From Clostridiales bacterium (GTDB lineage Bacteria; Bacillota; Clostridia; Oscillospirales; Oscillospiraceae), in assembly GCA_019418625.1 (NCBI GenBank), contig DYBL01000004.1, positions 1 to 50,028 on the forward strand: 50,028 nt of DNA, written 5' to 3'. A program made the translations under genes and the position numbers. Of the stretch, positions 23,406 through 31,618 are shown one piece after another. How positions within the stretch are numbered: the first letter of the stretch is position 1; each line of letters opens with the position of its first letter. Under the pieces are notes generated by a model that was not told the DNA's origin, did not search any database, and worked only from the letters and a program-made list of their open reading frames with translations.

Positions 23406-26357
23406 ATGTCTGAACTGATGATCCCCATTCCCTTCCGGGAATTGATGACCTGGGTCACCACCGAGTACCAGCGTGAGGGCTCCGTCTTCGGCGTCCACCG
23501 TGCCTACAAGGCCGGCGTGAAGAAGCTGCCCATCTTCGGTGAGACCATCGAGACTCCCTTCGGCCCCGCCGCCGGCCCCAACACCCAGCTGGCGCAGAAC
23601 ATCATCGCCAGCTACTTCGGCGGTGCCCGGTTCTTCGAGCTCAAAACCGTCCAGAAGATGGACGGTGCGGACCTGGCCGCCTGCATCAACCGTCCCTGCA
23701 TCCTGGCAGAGGACGAGTGCTACAACTGCGAGTGGTCCACGGAGCTGTATGTCCAGCAGGCCTTTGAGGAGTACGTCAAGGCCTGGTGCGCGCTGAAGAT
23801 CATGGCCAAGGTATACGGCCTGGGCGATCCCAACGGGTTCGTGTTCAATATGTCCGTGGGCTACGATCTGGCCGGCATCCAGGGCGAGAAGGTGAACACC
23901 TTCCTGGACGGCATGGTGGACGCCTCCAAGACGCCCATCTTCCAGGAGTGCATCGCCGTTTTGAAGGAGTTCTTCCCCGGCGAGGCCGATTACATCGACA
24001 CCATCACCCCCCACGTCTCCGGCTCCGTGACGGTCTCCACCCTCCACGGCTGCCCGCCCGACGAGATCGAGCGCATCGCCAGCTACCTCATCGAGAAAAA
24101 GCACCTGCACACCTTCGTCAAGTGCAACCCCACCATCCTGGGCTATGAGACCGCCCGGTCCATCCTGGACTCCATGGGCTATGACTATATCGCCTTTGAC
24201 GACCACCACTTCAAAGAGGACCTGCAGTACTGCGACGCGGTGCCCATGTTCCATCGGCTCCAGGCCCTGGCGGACGCCCACGGCCTCGAGTTCGGCCTCA
24301 AGCTCTCCAACACCTTCCCCGTGGACGTGAAGGCCGGTGAGCTGCCCAGCGAGGAGATGTACATGGCGGGCAAGTCCCTCTTCCCCCTGACCACCACCAT
24401 GGCCGCCATGATGGCCAAGGAGTTCGGCGGCAAGCTGCGCCTTTCCTACGCCGGCGGCGCCGACGCCTTCAACATCGACAAGCTCTTTGCCTGCGGCATC
24501 TGGCCCATCACCATGGCCACCACGGAGCTCAAGCCCGGCGGCTACCAGCGCTTCACCCAGATCGGCGACAAGCTGGACGCCATGGACTTCAAGCCCTTCA
24601 CCGGCGTGGACGTGACCGCCATCGAGGCGCTGTGCCTGGCCGCCCGGTCCGACAAGTATCATGTCAAGCCCATCAAGCCCCTGCCCCGCCGCAAGCTCTA
24701 TGAGAAGGTGCCTCTGATGGACTGCTTCACCGCTCCCTGCAAGGGCGGCTGCCCCATCCACCAGGATATCCCCGAGTACATCGAGCTGTGCCGCAAGGGC
24801 GCCTATTCCTCCGCCCTGCGCCTGATCACTGAGAAGAACCCCCTGCCCTTCATCACCGGCACCATCTGCGCCCACAACTGCATGACCAAGTGCACCCGCA
24901 ACTTCTATGACCAGCCGGTGAACATCCGCGCCACCAAGCTGGTGGCCGCTGAAAAGGGCTACGACGCCTACATGGCCAAGGTAAAGGCTCCCGCCCCCGC
25001 CGCCACCTCCGCCAAGGTAGCCGTCATCGGCGGCGGCCCCACCGGTATGTCCGCTGCCTACTTCGTGGGCCGGGCCGGCATCCCTGTCACCGTGTTCGAG
25101 CGCACCGGCTCCCTGGGCGGCGTGGTGCGTCAGGTGATCCCCGCCTTCCGTATCTCCGACGCGGCTATCGACAAGGACGTGGCCCTCATGGAGAAGATGG
25201 GCGTGGAAGTGAAGCTGAACACCGAGGCTCCCTCTGTCTCTGCGCTCAAGGCCATGGGCTACACCCACATCTTCTTCGCCGTGGGCGCCTGGAAGCCCGG
25301 CAAGCTGGATATCCCCGGCAATGTGGTGGGCGTCATCGGCTGGCTGAAGGACATGAAGGCCGGCAAGGAAGTCTCCCTGGGCCATGTGGCCGTGGTTGGC
25401 GGCGGCAACACCGCCATGGACGCCGCCCGTGCCGCTCTGCGCGCCGGCGCCAAGTCCTCCACCCTGGTCTATCGCCGCACGAAGAAGTACATGCCCGCTG
25501 ACGCCGAGGAGCTGGAGCTGGCCATCGCCGACGGCGTGCAGTTCCTGGAGCTGGTGGCTCCCGTGGAGCAGAAGGACGGCAAGCTGGTGTGCGAGAAGAT
25601 GAAGCTGGGCGATCCCGACGAAAAGGGCCGCCGCAAGCCCGTGGCCACCGGCGAGATGGTGGAGATCCCCTGCGACACCGTGGTGGCCGCCGTGGGCGAG
25701 AAGGTGGACAGCGACCTCTTCACCAGCAACGGCATCGAAGTGGACGCCAAGGGCATCCCCAACTTCAAGACCAATGTGGACGGCGTCTATGTGGGCGGTG
25801 ACGCCATGCGCGGCCCCGCCACCGTGGTGGAGGGCATTGCCGACGCCCAGTACTTCGCCAATGCCGTCATCGGCCAGGCCCACCAGTTCTCCATCCCCGC
25901 CAAGGCCGTGGCCACCCGCGAAGAGGCCATTGCCAAGAAGGGCATCCTCTGTGAGAGCGCCAAGTGCGAGGGCGACCGGTGCCTTACCTGCAACGTGGTG
26001 TGCCAGGTGTGCGCCGACGTGTGCCCCAACCGGGCCAATGTGGTCATCGAGCTGCCTGACGGCCGCCATCAGATCCTCCATGTGGACCGGATGTGCAACG
26101 AGTGCGGCAACTGCGCCATCTTCTGCCCCTATGACTCCGCTCCCTACCGGGATAAGTTTACCCTGTTCATGACCCGCGAGGGCTTTGACGAGAGCGTGAA
26201 GAACTCCGGCTTCCTGCCTCTGGGCGGCCGCAAGGTGCTGGTCCGGCTGGACGGCAAGGTGTTCGAGGCCGATCTGGACGCCAAGAACGATCTCCCCGCC
26301 GACGTGGAGGTCTTCATCCTCACCGTACTGACCAAGTACACCTATCTGCTGGGATAA
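23406..26357 (+). CDS. ygfK: YgfK-type Fe-S flavoprotein oxidoreductase (putative selenate reductase subunit)
   Basis: This 983-residue multidomain protein matches YgfK, including its length (about 1000). Residues 1-420 form a dihydroorotate-dehydrogenase-like barrel (ETPFGPAAGPNTQLAQN). A Cys-rich GltD-type segment follows (CFTAPCKGGCPIHQDIP, about 440; CAHNCMTKCTRNF, about 490). Then come an FAD motif VAVIGGGPTGMSAAY (about 537), an NAD(P) motif VAVVGGGNTAMDAA (about 661), and two C-terminal ferredoxin clusters (CLTCNVVCQVCADVCPNRAN near 858, CNECGNCAIFCPYD near 897). It should pass electrons between NAD(P)H, flavin and Fe-S centres for a molybdenum hydroxylase or reductive purine step. The selenate-reductase label is historical. 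It has AGGAGG before the ATG and follows ssnA in the same direction. Confidence 0.94.
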   Translation: MSELMIPIPFRELMTWVTTEYQREGSVFGVHRAYKAGVKKLPIFGETIETPFGPAAGPNTQLAQNIIASYFGGARFFELKTVQKMDGADLAACINRPCILAEDECYNCEWSTELYVQQAFEEYVKAWCALKIMAKVYGLGDPNGFVFNMSVGYDLAGIQGEKVNTFLDGMVDASKTPIFQECIAVLKEFFPGEADYIDTITPHVSGSVTVSTLHGCPPDEIERIASYLIEKKHLHTFVKCNPTILGYETARSILDSMGYDYIAFDDHHFKEDLQYCDAVPMFHRLQALADAHGLEFGLKLSNTFPVDVKAGELPSEEMYMAGKSLFPLTTTMAAMMAKEFGGKLRLSYAGGADAFNIDKLFACGIWPITMATTELKPGGYQRFTQIGDKLDAMDFKPFTGVDVTAIEALCLAARSDKYHVKPIKPLPRRKLYEKVPLMDCFTAPCKGGCPIHQDIPEYIELCRKGAYSSALRLITEKNPLPFITGTICAHNCMTKCTRNFYDQPVNIRATKLVAAEKGYDAYMAKVKAPAPAATSAKVAVIGGGPTGMSAAYFVGRAGIPVTVFERTGSLGGVVRQVIPAFRISDAAIDKDVALMEKMGVEVKLNTEAPSVSALKAMGYTHIFFAVGAWKPGKLDIPGNVVGVIGWLKDMKAGKEVSLGHVAVVGGGNTAMDAARAALRAGAKSSTLVYRRTKKYMPADAEELELAIADGVQFLELVAPVEQKDGKLVCEKMKLGDPDEKGRRKPVATGEMVEIPCDTVVAAVGEKVDSDLFTSNGIEVDAKGIPNFKTNVDGVYVGGDAMRGPATVVEGIADAQYFANAVIGQAHQFSIPAKAVATREEAIAKKGILCESAKCEGDRCLTCNVVCQVCADVCPNRANVVIELPDGRHQILHVDRMCNECGNCAIFCPYDSAPYRDKFTLFMTREGFDESVKNSGFLPLGGRKVLVRLDGKVFEADLDAKNDLPADVEVFILTVLTKYTYLLG

Positions 26358-26363
26358 CCGGCC

Positions 26364-27017
26364 ATGGATCGTCACCAGCGGCTGCGCCGCTATGGGCTGT
26401 TCACCGCCGGTGTGGCCGTGTCCGCCGGTGGGATCGCCTTCATCACCCGGGCGGCCCTGGGCACGTCCCCCCTTTCCAGCCTGCCGTTTGTACTGAGCCT
26501 CATCACGCCGCCCAGCGTAGGCGTATACACCTTCGCTTTCAACCTGCTGTTTCTGGCGGCGGAGGCGGTCCTGCGCCGGACCTTTACCCGGATGCAGGCA
26601 TTGCAGATCCCCTTTACGCTGCTGTTCTCCGTCTCCATCGACCTTTTCATGTGGCTGATCCCCACCCAGCTCCACGGCCCGTATCCCATGAAGGTGCTCT
26701 ACCTTCTCATCGGCTGCGGCCTGCTGGGCCTGGGAGTGACACTGGAGGTGCTGGGCGATGTGATCATGCTGCCCGGCGAGGCGCTGGTGCGGGCCATCTC
26801 CCAAAAGAGCCATGTCCCGTTCCACCGGGTGAAGGTCCTGTTTGACAGCACCCTGACCCTCATTGCCGCCGTGGCCGCGCTGCTGGCTTTCGGACGGCTC
26901 AACGGTGTCAAAGAGGGCACCTTGGTGGCCGCTTTGGCCGTGGGCCCGCTGGTGAATGTCTACACCCGGTGCCTGGGGCCTTCCCTGCGCCGCTGGCTGG
27001 ATGCCCCGGCAGTCTGA
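26364..27017 (+). CDS. YczE/YyaS/YitT family membrane protein
   Basis: This 217-residue integral membrane protein has about five helices. The N-terminal GVAVSAGGIAFITRAALGTSPLSSLP and central GVTLEVLGDVIMLPGEALVRAI are typical of the YczE/YyaS/YitT group. The biochemical role of this family is not settled; some members sit beside transport or biosynthetic genes. Its ATG lies six bases after the ygfK stop with only a weak ribosome site, so translation probably depends on ygfK. Location at the end of the purine-related transcript makes a transport role for a purine or product possible, but that is inference. Confidence 0.83.
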   Translation: MDRHQRLRRYGLFTAGVAVSAGGIAFITRAALGTSPLSSLPFVLSLITPPSVGVYTFAFNLLFLAAEAVLRRTFTRMQALQIPFTLLFSVSIDLFMWLIPTQLHGPYPMKVLYLLIGCGLLGLGVTLEVLGDVIMLPGEALVRAISQKSHVPFHRVKVLFDSTLTLIAAVAALLAFGRLNGVKEGTLVAALAVGPLVNVYTRCLGPSLRRWLDAPAV

Positions 27018-27030
27018 ACCGCAACAAAAA

Positions 27031-27062
27031 ACCTCCGCTGCTTGAAGCAGCGGAGGTTTTTT
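27031..27062. terminator. bidirectional terminator between the YczE-type gene and folD
   Basis: ACCTCCGCTGC, loop TTGAA, GCAGCGGAGGT (27031-27057), with AAAAAA before and TTTTTTT after. It ends the plus-strand ssnA-ygfK transcript and the convergent lgt-folD transcript. Confidence 0.9.
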
Positions 27063-27068
27063 TACCAT

Positions 27069-27911
27069 TTACGCTTCCTGGTGATGCCTGGCGGCAGTCA
27101 GCAGGTTTTCCATGAGCATGGCCCGGGTCATGGGCCCAACACCGCCGGGCACCGGCGTGATGTAGGACGCCTTTTTTTCCACAGCGGCGAAGTCCACATC
27201 GCCGCAGAGCTTTCCCTCTGCGTTGCGGTTCATGGCCACGTCGATGACCACGGCGCCCTCCTTGACCATGTCGGCCCGCACCAGGCCCGTCCGCCCCACG
27301 GCGGAGACCAGGATGTCCGCCTGACGGGTGAACGCCGCCAGGTCCGGGGTCTTGGAATGGCAGATGGTCACGGTGCCGCTTTGGGCCAGCAGCAGCGTGG
27401 CCATGGGCTTGCCCACGATGTTGCTGCGGCCCAGCACCACGCAGTGCCGTCCCGCCACGGGGATCTCATAGGCGCGCAGCATCTCCATGACGCCCGCCGG
27501 CGTGCACGGAAGGAACACCGGCTGGCCGGTGACCATCTTTCCCACGTTCACCGGGTGGAAGCAGTCCACATCCTTGTCCGGTGCGATGGCATTGAGTACC
27601 TTTTCCTCGTTGAGATGGGCAGGCAATGGCAGCTGCACCAGGATGCCGTCCACGGCGCCGTCGCCGTTGAGCCGGTCAATGAGCGTGAGCAGCTCCTGCT
27701 CCGTGGTGTCGGCGGGGAGCTTATGCTCAAAGCTCAAAAAGCCGCACTCGGCGCAGTCCCGCTCCTTGCCGGAGACGTACACCCGGGAGGCCGGGTCGTC
27801 CCCCACCAGGATCACCGCCAGGCCCGGCCGCCGGGCAAGTCCCTGGGCTCCGGCGGCACAGCGGGCCTTTACCTGGGCGGCAAGGGCCTTTCCGTCAATG
27901 ATCTTCGCCAT
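27069..27911 (-). CDS. folD: bifunctional methylene-THF dehydrogenase/methenyl-THF cyclohydrolase
   Basis: FolD interconverts 5,10-methylene-THF and 10-formyl-THF for one-carbon metabolism. The 280-residue protein has the catalytic region SRVYVSGKERDCAECG (Tyr and Lys at about 45-50), VDGILVQLPLPAHL (about 88-101) and the NADP-binding VVLGRSNIVGKPMA (about 158-171). It ends TPVPGGVGPMTRAML, the family signature. It starts within the end of lgt (17-base overlap), so the genes are translationally coupled. No ZTP or other riboswitch is present upstream. Confidence 0.97.
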   Translation of the reverse strand: MAKIIDGKALAAQVKARCAAGAQGLARRPGLAVILVGDDPASRVYVSGKERDCAECGFLSFEHKLPADTTEQELLTLIDRLNGDGAVDGILVQLPLPAHLNEEKVLNAIAPDKDVDCFHPVNVGKMVTGQPVFLPCTPAGVMEMLRAYEIPVAGRHCVVLGRSNIVGKPMATLLLAQSGTVTICHSKTPDLAAFTRQADILVSAVGRTGLVRADMVKEGAVVIDVAMNRNAEGKLCGDVDFAAVEKKASYITPVPGGVGPMTRAMLMENLLTAARHHQEA

Positions 27912-28893
27912 GGCTTTCCTCCTTGGGCTCCTCGCCCTCCGCCGTGCCCTCCGGCACGGGCACCGCAGTTTCTCCGTCTGCCGTCTGCTCCACGGCAGTC
28001 TCCGCGGACATCTCCGCCGCAGCCGCCTGGGCCGCGGCTACCTGATTCACCAGCAGCGCCCCGGGATCGTGGGGGCGCAGGCGGATGTTGTAAAACAGCA
28101 TGGCGGCGGACACGATCACCATCACCACGCTCAGCGCCTGGGAGACCCGGATGGGCTCGCCGAACAGCGTCCAGTCAAAAAGATACAGGCTGTCCGTCCG
28201 CAGGCCCTCCACCCAGGCGCGGCCCAGGCCGTACCAGAGGAAGTAGAACCAGGTGTTCTCCCCGTCGAACCGGCGGCCCCGGGTGATGATGAACACCACC
28301 AGCAAAAGGCCGATCAGATTCCACAGACTCTCATAGAAAAACGTGGGATGCACTTCAATGAACGTGCTGGCGCTGGTCCAAAGGCGCATGCGCCAGGGCA
28401 GGGTCGTCTCCGCACCAAAGGCCTCCCGGTTGACGAAGTTGCCCCAGCGGCCGATGCACTGACCCAGCAGCAGTCCCATGACGCAAAGGTCCGTCATGGC
28501 CCAGAATTTCAGTTTCTTGACACGGGTGTAACAAAAGGCCACGATGACGCCCATGATGACCGCACCGTAAATGGCCAGACCTCCGTCCCACACGGCCACC
28601 ATCTCTCCCCAGTTCAGTCCGCCGTCGGCTGTGCGGTACAGATCCAGGTAGAAAAGCACATAGTAGAGGCGGGCGCCGATGATGCACGAGGGCACCGCCC
28701 AGAGCACCATGTCCAGCACGTTGTCCTCCGAGAGGCCAAAGCGCTTGGCCTGCTTCATGCAAAGCAGCAAGCCTGCCAGCATGGCCACCGCCAGGATGAT
28801 GCCGTACCAGTACACGCCGTGGCCGATGTGGAGGGCGATGGGATCGATGTTGCATTCCCAGTCGCCGAACAGGCCGGGAAAGCTGATGGGCAT
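27895..28893 (-). CDS. lgt: prolipoprotein diacylglyceryl transferase
   Basis: Lgt attaches diacylglycerol to the lipobox Cys of prelipoproteins in the membrane. The protein has about 332 residues and about seven helices. GVYWYGIILAVAML (residues 26-39) is the conserved N-terminal segment, and IGRWGNFVNREAFG (about 135-148) is the Lgt signature with the essential Arg and Asn. A hydrophilic Ala/Glu-rich tail of roughly 55 residues after the last helix is not part of the normal family length. The ATG at 28893 is preferred; a TTG 18 bases upstream is equally well placed relative to a ribosome site. It lies about 50 bases after yfmH on the same strand. Confidence 0.94.
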   Translation of the reverse strand: MPISFPGLFGDWECNIDPIALHIGHGVYWYGIILAVAMLAGLLLCMKQAKRFGLSEDNVLDMVLWAVPSCIIGARLYYVLFYLDLYRTADGGLNWGEMVAVWDGGLAIYGAVIMGVIVAFCYTRVKKLKFWAMTDLCVMGLLLGQCIGRWGNFVNREAFGAETTLPWRMRLWTSASTFIEVHPTFFYESLWNLIGLLLVVFIITRGRRFDGENTWFYFLWYGLGRAWVEGLRTDSLYLFDWTLFGEPIRVSQALSVVMVIVSAAMLFYNIRLRPHDPGALLVNQVAAAQAAAAEMSAETAVEQTADGETAVPVPEGTAEGEEPKEESHGEDH

Positions 28894-28942
28894 ATTACTC
28901 AAAGCCTTCAATTTGGGTTACATCCTTTCTTTCTCTCTTGCC

Positions 28943-30208
28943 TCACTTGGGGACGATCTCGCTGAGCACCGCCCGCTCCGGCGTGATGTTCTCACGCAGG
29001 AATGTTTCAATATCCTCCTTGGTGATGGAGTCGAACACCTGGGGGAAGCGGAAGGGATCATATCCGTGGAAATCTCCCTCCGTCAGCGACACGGCGATAT
29101 TTTCAAAGGAGTTGAGTCCCCGCAGGCTGGAGCCGAAGGCCGCGCGCTTGATGCGCTCATAGAACGCCTCATCCACGCCCTCGCGGCCCAGGCGCTCTGC
29201 CTCGGCGCAGATGGCGTCCATGACGGCAGGCGCGTCCTTGGAATCGCCGCCGGCGTAGAGGTACGCAACGCCGGGCATCATCTCGTAGGCCCCGCCGAAG
29301 CTGGTGTTGATAAGGCCCTGGTCGTAAAGCCGCAGGTACAACGGGCTGGAGTCTCCCAGCAGGATGTCGCAGGCCATCTCGCCGATGGCCGCCATCCTGA
29401 GATAGGACTCCCCGTCCTCCACAGGGCGGCACTTGAAGCCCGTCAGGAACTGGGGACAGGACACCTCCATGGCAAGGCTGGTGCGCTTTTGTGCCACGGC
29501 CTCTCCCTCCTGCCCATAGTCCCGGGGGATCTCCGGTCCGCCCTCTTTGGGCAGCACCCGCCGGGCAAGCTCTACTACCCGGACCGGGTCCACATTGCCC
29601 ACTACGGTCAAAATCATGTTGGAGGGCGTATAGAACGCCTTGTGGCAGTCGTAGAGCGTCTTGGCAGTGATATGGGAGATGCTCTCTACCGTACCGGCAA
29701 TGGAGGTGCGGGCCGTGGAGGAGGCATAGAGAGACTGCATCATACGGGTGTAGATCTGCCAGTCGGGGTTATCCTCGATCATGCGGATCTCCTGGCCGAT
29801 GATGCCCTGCTCCTTGGCCACGCTCTCATCCGTGAAATAAGGGATGGACACGAAGGAGAGCAGGATCTCCAGGTTGTCCGCAAAGTGGGTGGTGGAATCA
29901 AAATAGTAGCCGGTCAGAGCATTGGAGGTAAAGGCGTTGGGCTCGGCGCCGTTTTGCGCCAGACGCTGCAGGGCGTTGCCGTCCTCCGTATCAAACATCT
30001 TGTGCTCCAGGTAGTGGGCGATGCCTGCGGGCGTATCCAGCCACTTCCCGTCCAGCTGAAAGCGGGTATCCATGCCGCCGTAGCGGGTGGCAAAAAAGGC
30101 ATAGCTGCGGGCATACTCGTCCTTTGGGACTACGCACACACGCAGTCCGTTGGGCAGCGTCTCCCGGAAAACGGACTCGCCCAGGCGCTCATAGTAGGTC
30201 TTTTTCAT
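28943..30208 (-). CDS. M16 family zinc peptidase, YfmH-like
   Basis: The 421-residue protein begins with a peptidase M16 domain carrying the inverted zinc motif HYLEH in GIAHYLEHKMFDT (about residues 64-76), with the distal acidic ligand region further on, and a second M16 domain in the C-terminal half. It corresponds to B. subtilis YmfH/YfmH, annotated as associated with EF-P 5-aminopentanol modification; the direct substrate is not known. It starts with an ATGA overlap with the upstream M16 gene, forming the usual active plus inactive subunit pair. No signal peptide is evident. Confidence 0.9.
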   Translation of the reverse strand: MKKTYYERLGESVFRETLPNGLRVCVVPKDEYARSYAFFATRYGGMDTRFQLDGKWLDTPAGIAHYLEHKMFDTEDGNALQRLAQNGAEPNAFTSNALTGYYFDSTTHFADNLEILLSFVSIPYFTDESVAKEQGIIGQEIRMIEDNPDWQIYTRMMQSLYASSTARTSIAGTVESISHITAKTLYDCHKAFYTPSNMILTVVGNVDPVRVVELARRVLPKEGGPEIPRDYGQEGEAVAQKRTSLAMEVSCPQFLTGFKCRPVEDGESYLRMAAIGEMACDILLGDSSPLYLRLYDQGLINTSFGGAYEMMPGVAYLYAGGDSKDAPAVMDAICAEAERLGREGVDEAFYERIKRAAFGSSLRGLNSFENIAVSLTEGDFHGYDPFRFPQVFDSITKEDIETFLRENITPERAVLSEIVPK

Positions 30209-31473
30209 TGGGCGTCCCCCTTTCCTTTCAGGAAGTATACGGTGTCCAGCGTCACGCGCTCCATGGCCTCCACCACGCGGTCCACCGTGACGGCGCCCAC
30301 CTGCTCGGCCAGGATCTCCGGCGTCTCATCCTGCCCCGTGGCCGCCTGGCCCAGGTAGAAGTTTTCCAGCTTGCCCTGGGAATCTCCCATGGAGACATAG
30401 GCATTGCGCAGCACGCTGCGGGCGCTGTCCATCTCCCAGGGTTCCAGCTCCCCTTTCTGCACGGCCCGCAGCTGGAGCATGATCTCATCATAGGCCTTCT
30501 GGTAGTTTTCAAACTCAATGCCGGAGGAGACAGTGATGATGCCCTTTTGACGGTGATACACAGAAGAGGCGAAATAGCAGAGGGACAGCTTCTCCCGCAC
30601 GTTCAAAAAGAGCTTGGAGTTGCTGCTGCCGCCGAAGAGGGCATTGCCCACCAGCAGGGCAGGCACATCGTCGCCGTTGCAGGAAAAGCCCATACCCAGC
30701 TTTCCCTGGGTCAGATCCATGGCCTCTTCCACATAGCGGGGCTCTGCCGCAGCGGTGTGGGCCGTGGTGGGGACACTTTCGCTGATACCATCTCTGGGCA
30801 GGGAAGAAAATGCCTGGCGAAGCGCCGCCTCCACCCGCTCCAGCGACGCACTGCCGCAGTAGATCAGCTCCAGGCGGCTGGTGGAGATCAGCTCCCCGTA
30901 CTGGGCATAGAGCTTTGGGGGCTGCAGGCGCTCGGCGTCCTTTTCCCGGCCCAGGCGGCTGATGCCGTAAGGCTCCCCGCCGCACATCTCCTCCAGCAGC
31001 CGGGCGTCGGCATAGTCCCGCTTGTCGTTGACCTGGCTGCGGATGGCATCGATGAGGTTTGCCTTCTCGCTTTCAAAGTAGGCGGGCACAAACCGGCCGT
31101 GGTGGGTCACCGGCTCGCAGATCAGCTGCCCCACCAGCTCCGCCACCGGCTCCAGAAGCTTCTCCCCGCCGGGGACGAAGCTGTCGTCAATAAAGCTGGC
31201 CACAAAGCCTACGCACTGGGTCTCGCCTTTTTTCCGGACCGTATAATCCACCCGGGCGCCGTAGAGGTTATCCATCCGGGCAGACAGGGCCCCCAGGTCA
31301 GGATAGGAGACGGTGCCCCGCCGCAAAACCGCTGCCAGCAGCGCGTTGGCGGCCACGGTCTGGTGCCGCAGCGGCGTCACGAACTGGGCGGAGAGGAGGC
31401 TCGTCTTGAATTTTCGGGCGGGCAGGTACGTCAGGTGTACCCCCTCGGCCAACTGTTTTGAAATGACTTGCAA
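30205..31473 (-). CDS. M16 family protein without zinc motif, YfmF-like
   Basis: This protein of about 422 residues has the M16 fold but no HxxEH motif at the expected N-terminal place (the segment reads PLRHQTVAANALLAAVLRRG). It is the catalytically inactive partner, like B. subtilis YmfF/YfmF. C-terminal M16 features such as LFGGSSNSKLFLNVREKLSLCY are present. The start is a TTG at 31473, with AAAGGAG eight bases upstream; the longer ATG frame lacks a ribosome site. It is the first gene of a probable yfmF-yfmH-lgt-folD transcript from the promoter at 31534-31562. Confidence 0.9.
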   Translation of the reverse strand: MQVISKQLAEGVHLTYLPARKFKTSLLSAQFVTPLRHQTVAANALLAAVLRRGTVSYPDLGALSARMDNLYGARVDYTVRKKGETQCVGFVASFIDDSFVPGGEKLLEPVAELVGQLICEPVTHHGRFVPAYFESEKANLIDAIRSQVNDKRDYADARLLEEMCGGEPYGISRLGREKDAERLQPPKLYAQYGELISTSRLELIYCGSASLERVEAALRQAFSSLPRDGISESVPTTAHTAAAEPRYVEEAMDLTQGKLGMGFSCNGDDVPALLVGNALFGGSSNSKLFLNVREKLSLCYFASSVYHRQKGIITVSSGIEFENYQKAYDEIMLQLRAVQKGELEPWEMDSARSVLRNAYVSMGDSQGKLENFYLGQAATGQDETPEILAEQVGAVTVDRVVEAMERVTLDTVYFLKGKGDAQ

Positions 31474-31533
31474 GGTCTCAGCTCCTTTCCGTGGAATGAT
31501 GCTTCCGCGAAAGCATAGCAATACACGGGTGAT

Positions 31534-31562
31534 ATTATAGTATAACTCGTCTCATAATTCAA
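31534..31562 (-). promoter_or_regulatory. sigma-A promoter of the yfmF-yfmH(-lgt-folD) transcript
   Basis: On the minus strand TTGAAT (31557-31562), 17 bases, TATAAT (31534-31539). A short inverted repeat, ATGCTT and AAGCAT (about 31498-31515), lies in the leader before the ribosome site. Confidence 0.75.
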
Positions 31563-31588
31563 ATTCTTTCTTCCGCCGCGCAAAAAAA

Positions 31589-31612
31589 GGACGGCCGTGT
31601 ATCCGGCCGTCC
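31589..31612 (-). terminator. terminator of the M19 dipeptidase gene
   Basis: GGACGGCCG, 6-base loop, CGGCCGTCC, followed on the minus strand by TTTTTTTG. It lies seven bases after the dipeptidase stop codon. Confidence 0.85.
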
Positions 31613-31618
31613 CTTTCC

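Noticed and set aside
23229..27068. A 1,279-codon open frame on the minus strand opposite ygfK
   Set aside because: It mirrors ygfK codons in a GC-rich genome, consists of low-complexity His/Gly/Ala/Val-rich sequence with no recognisable domain, and has no ribosome site. ygfK on the other strand is a clear full-length gene.
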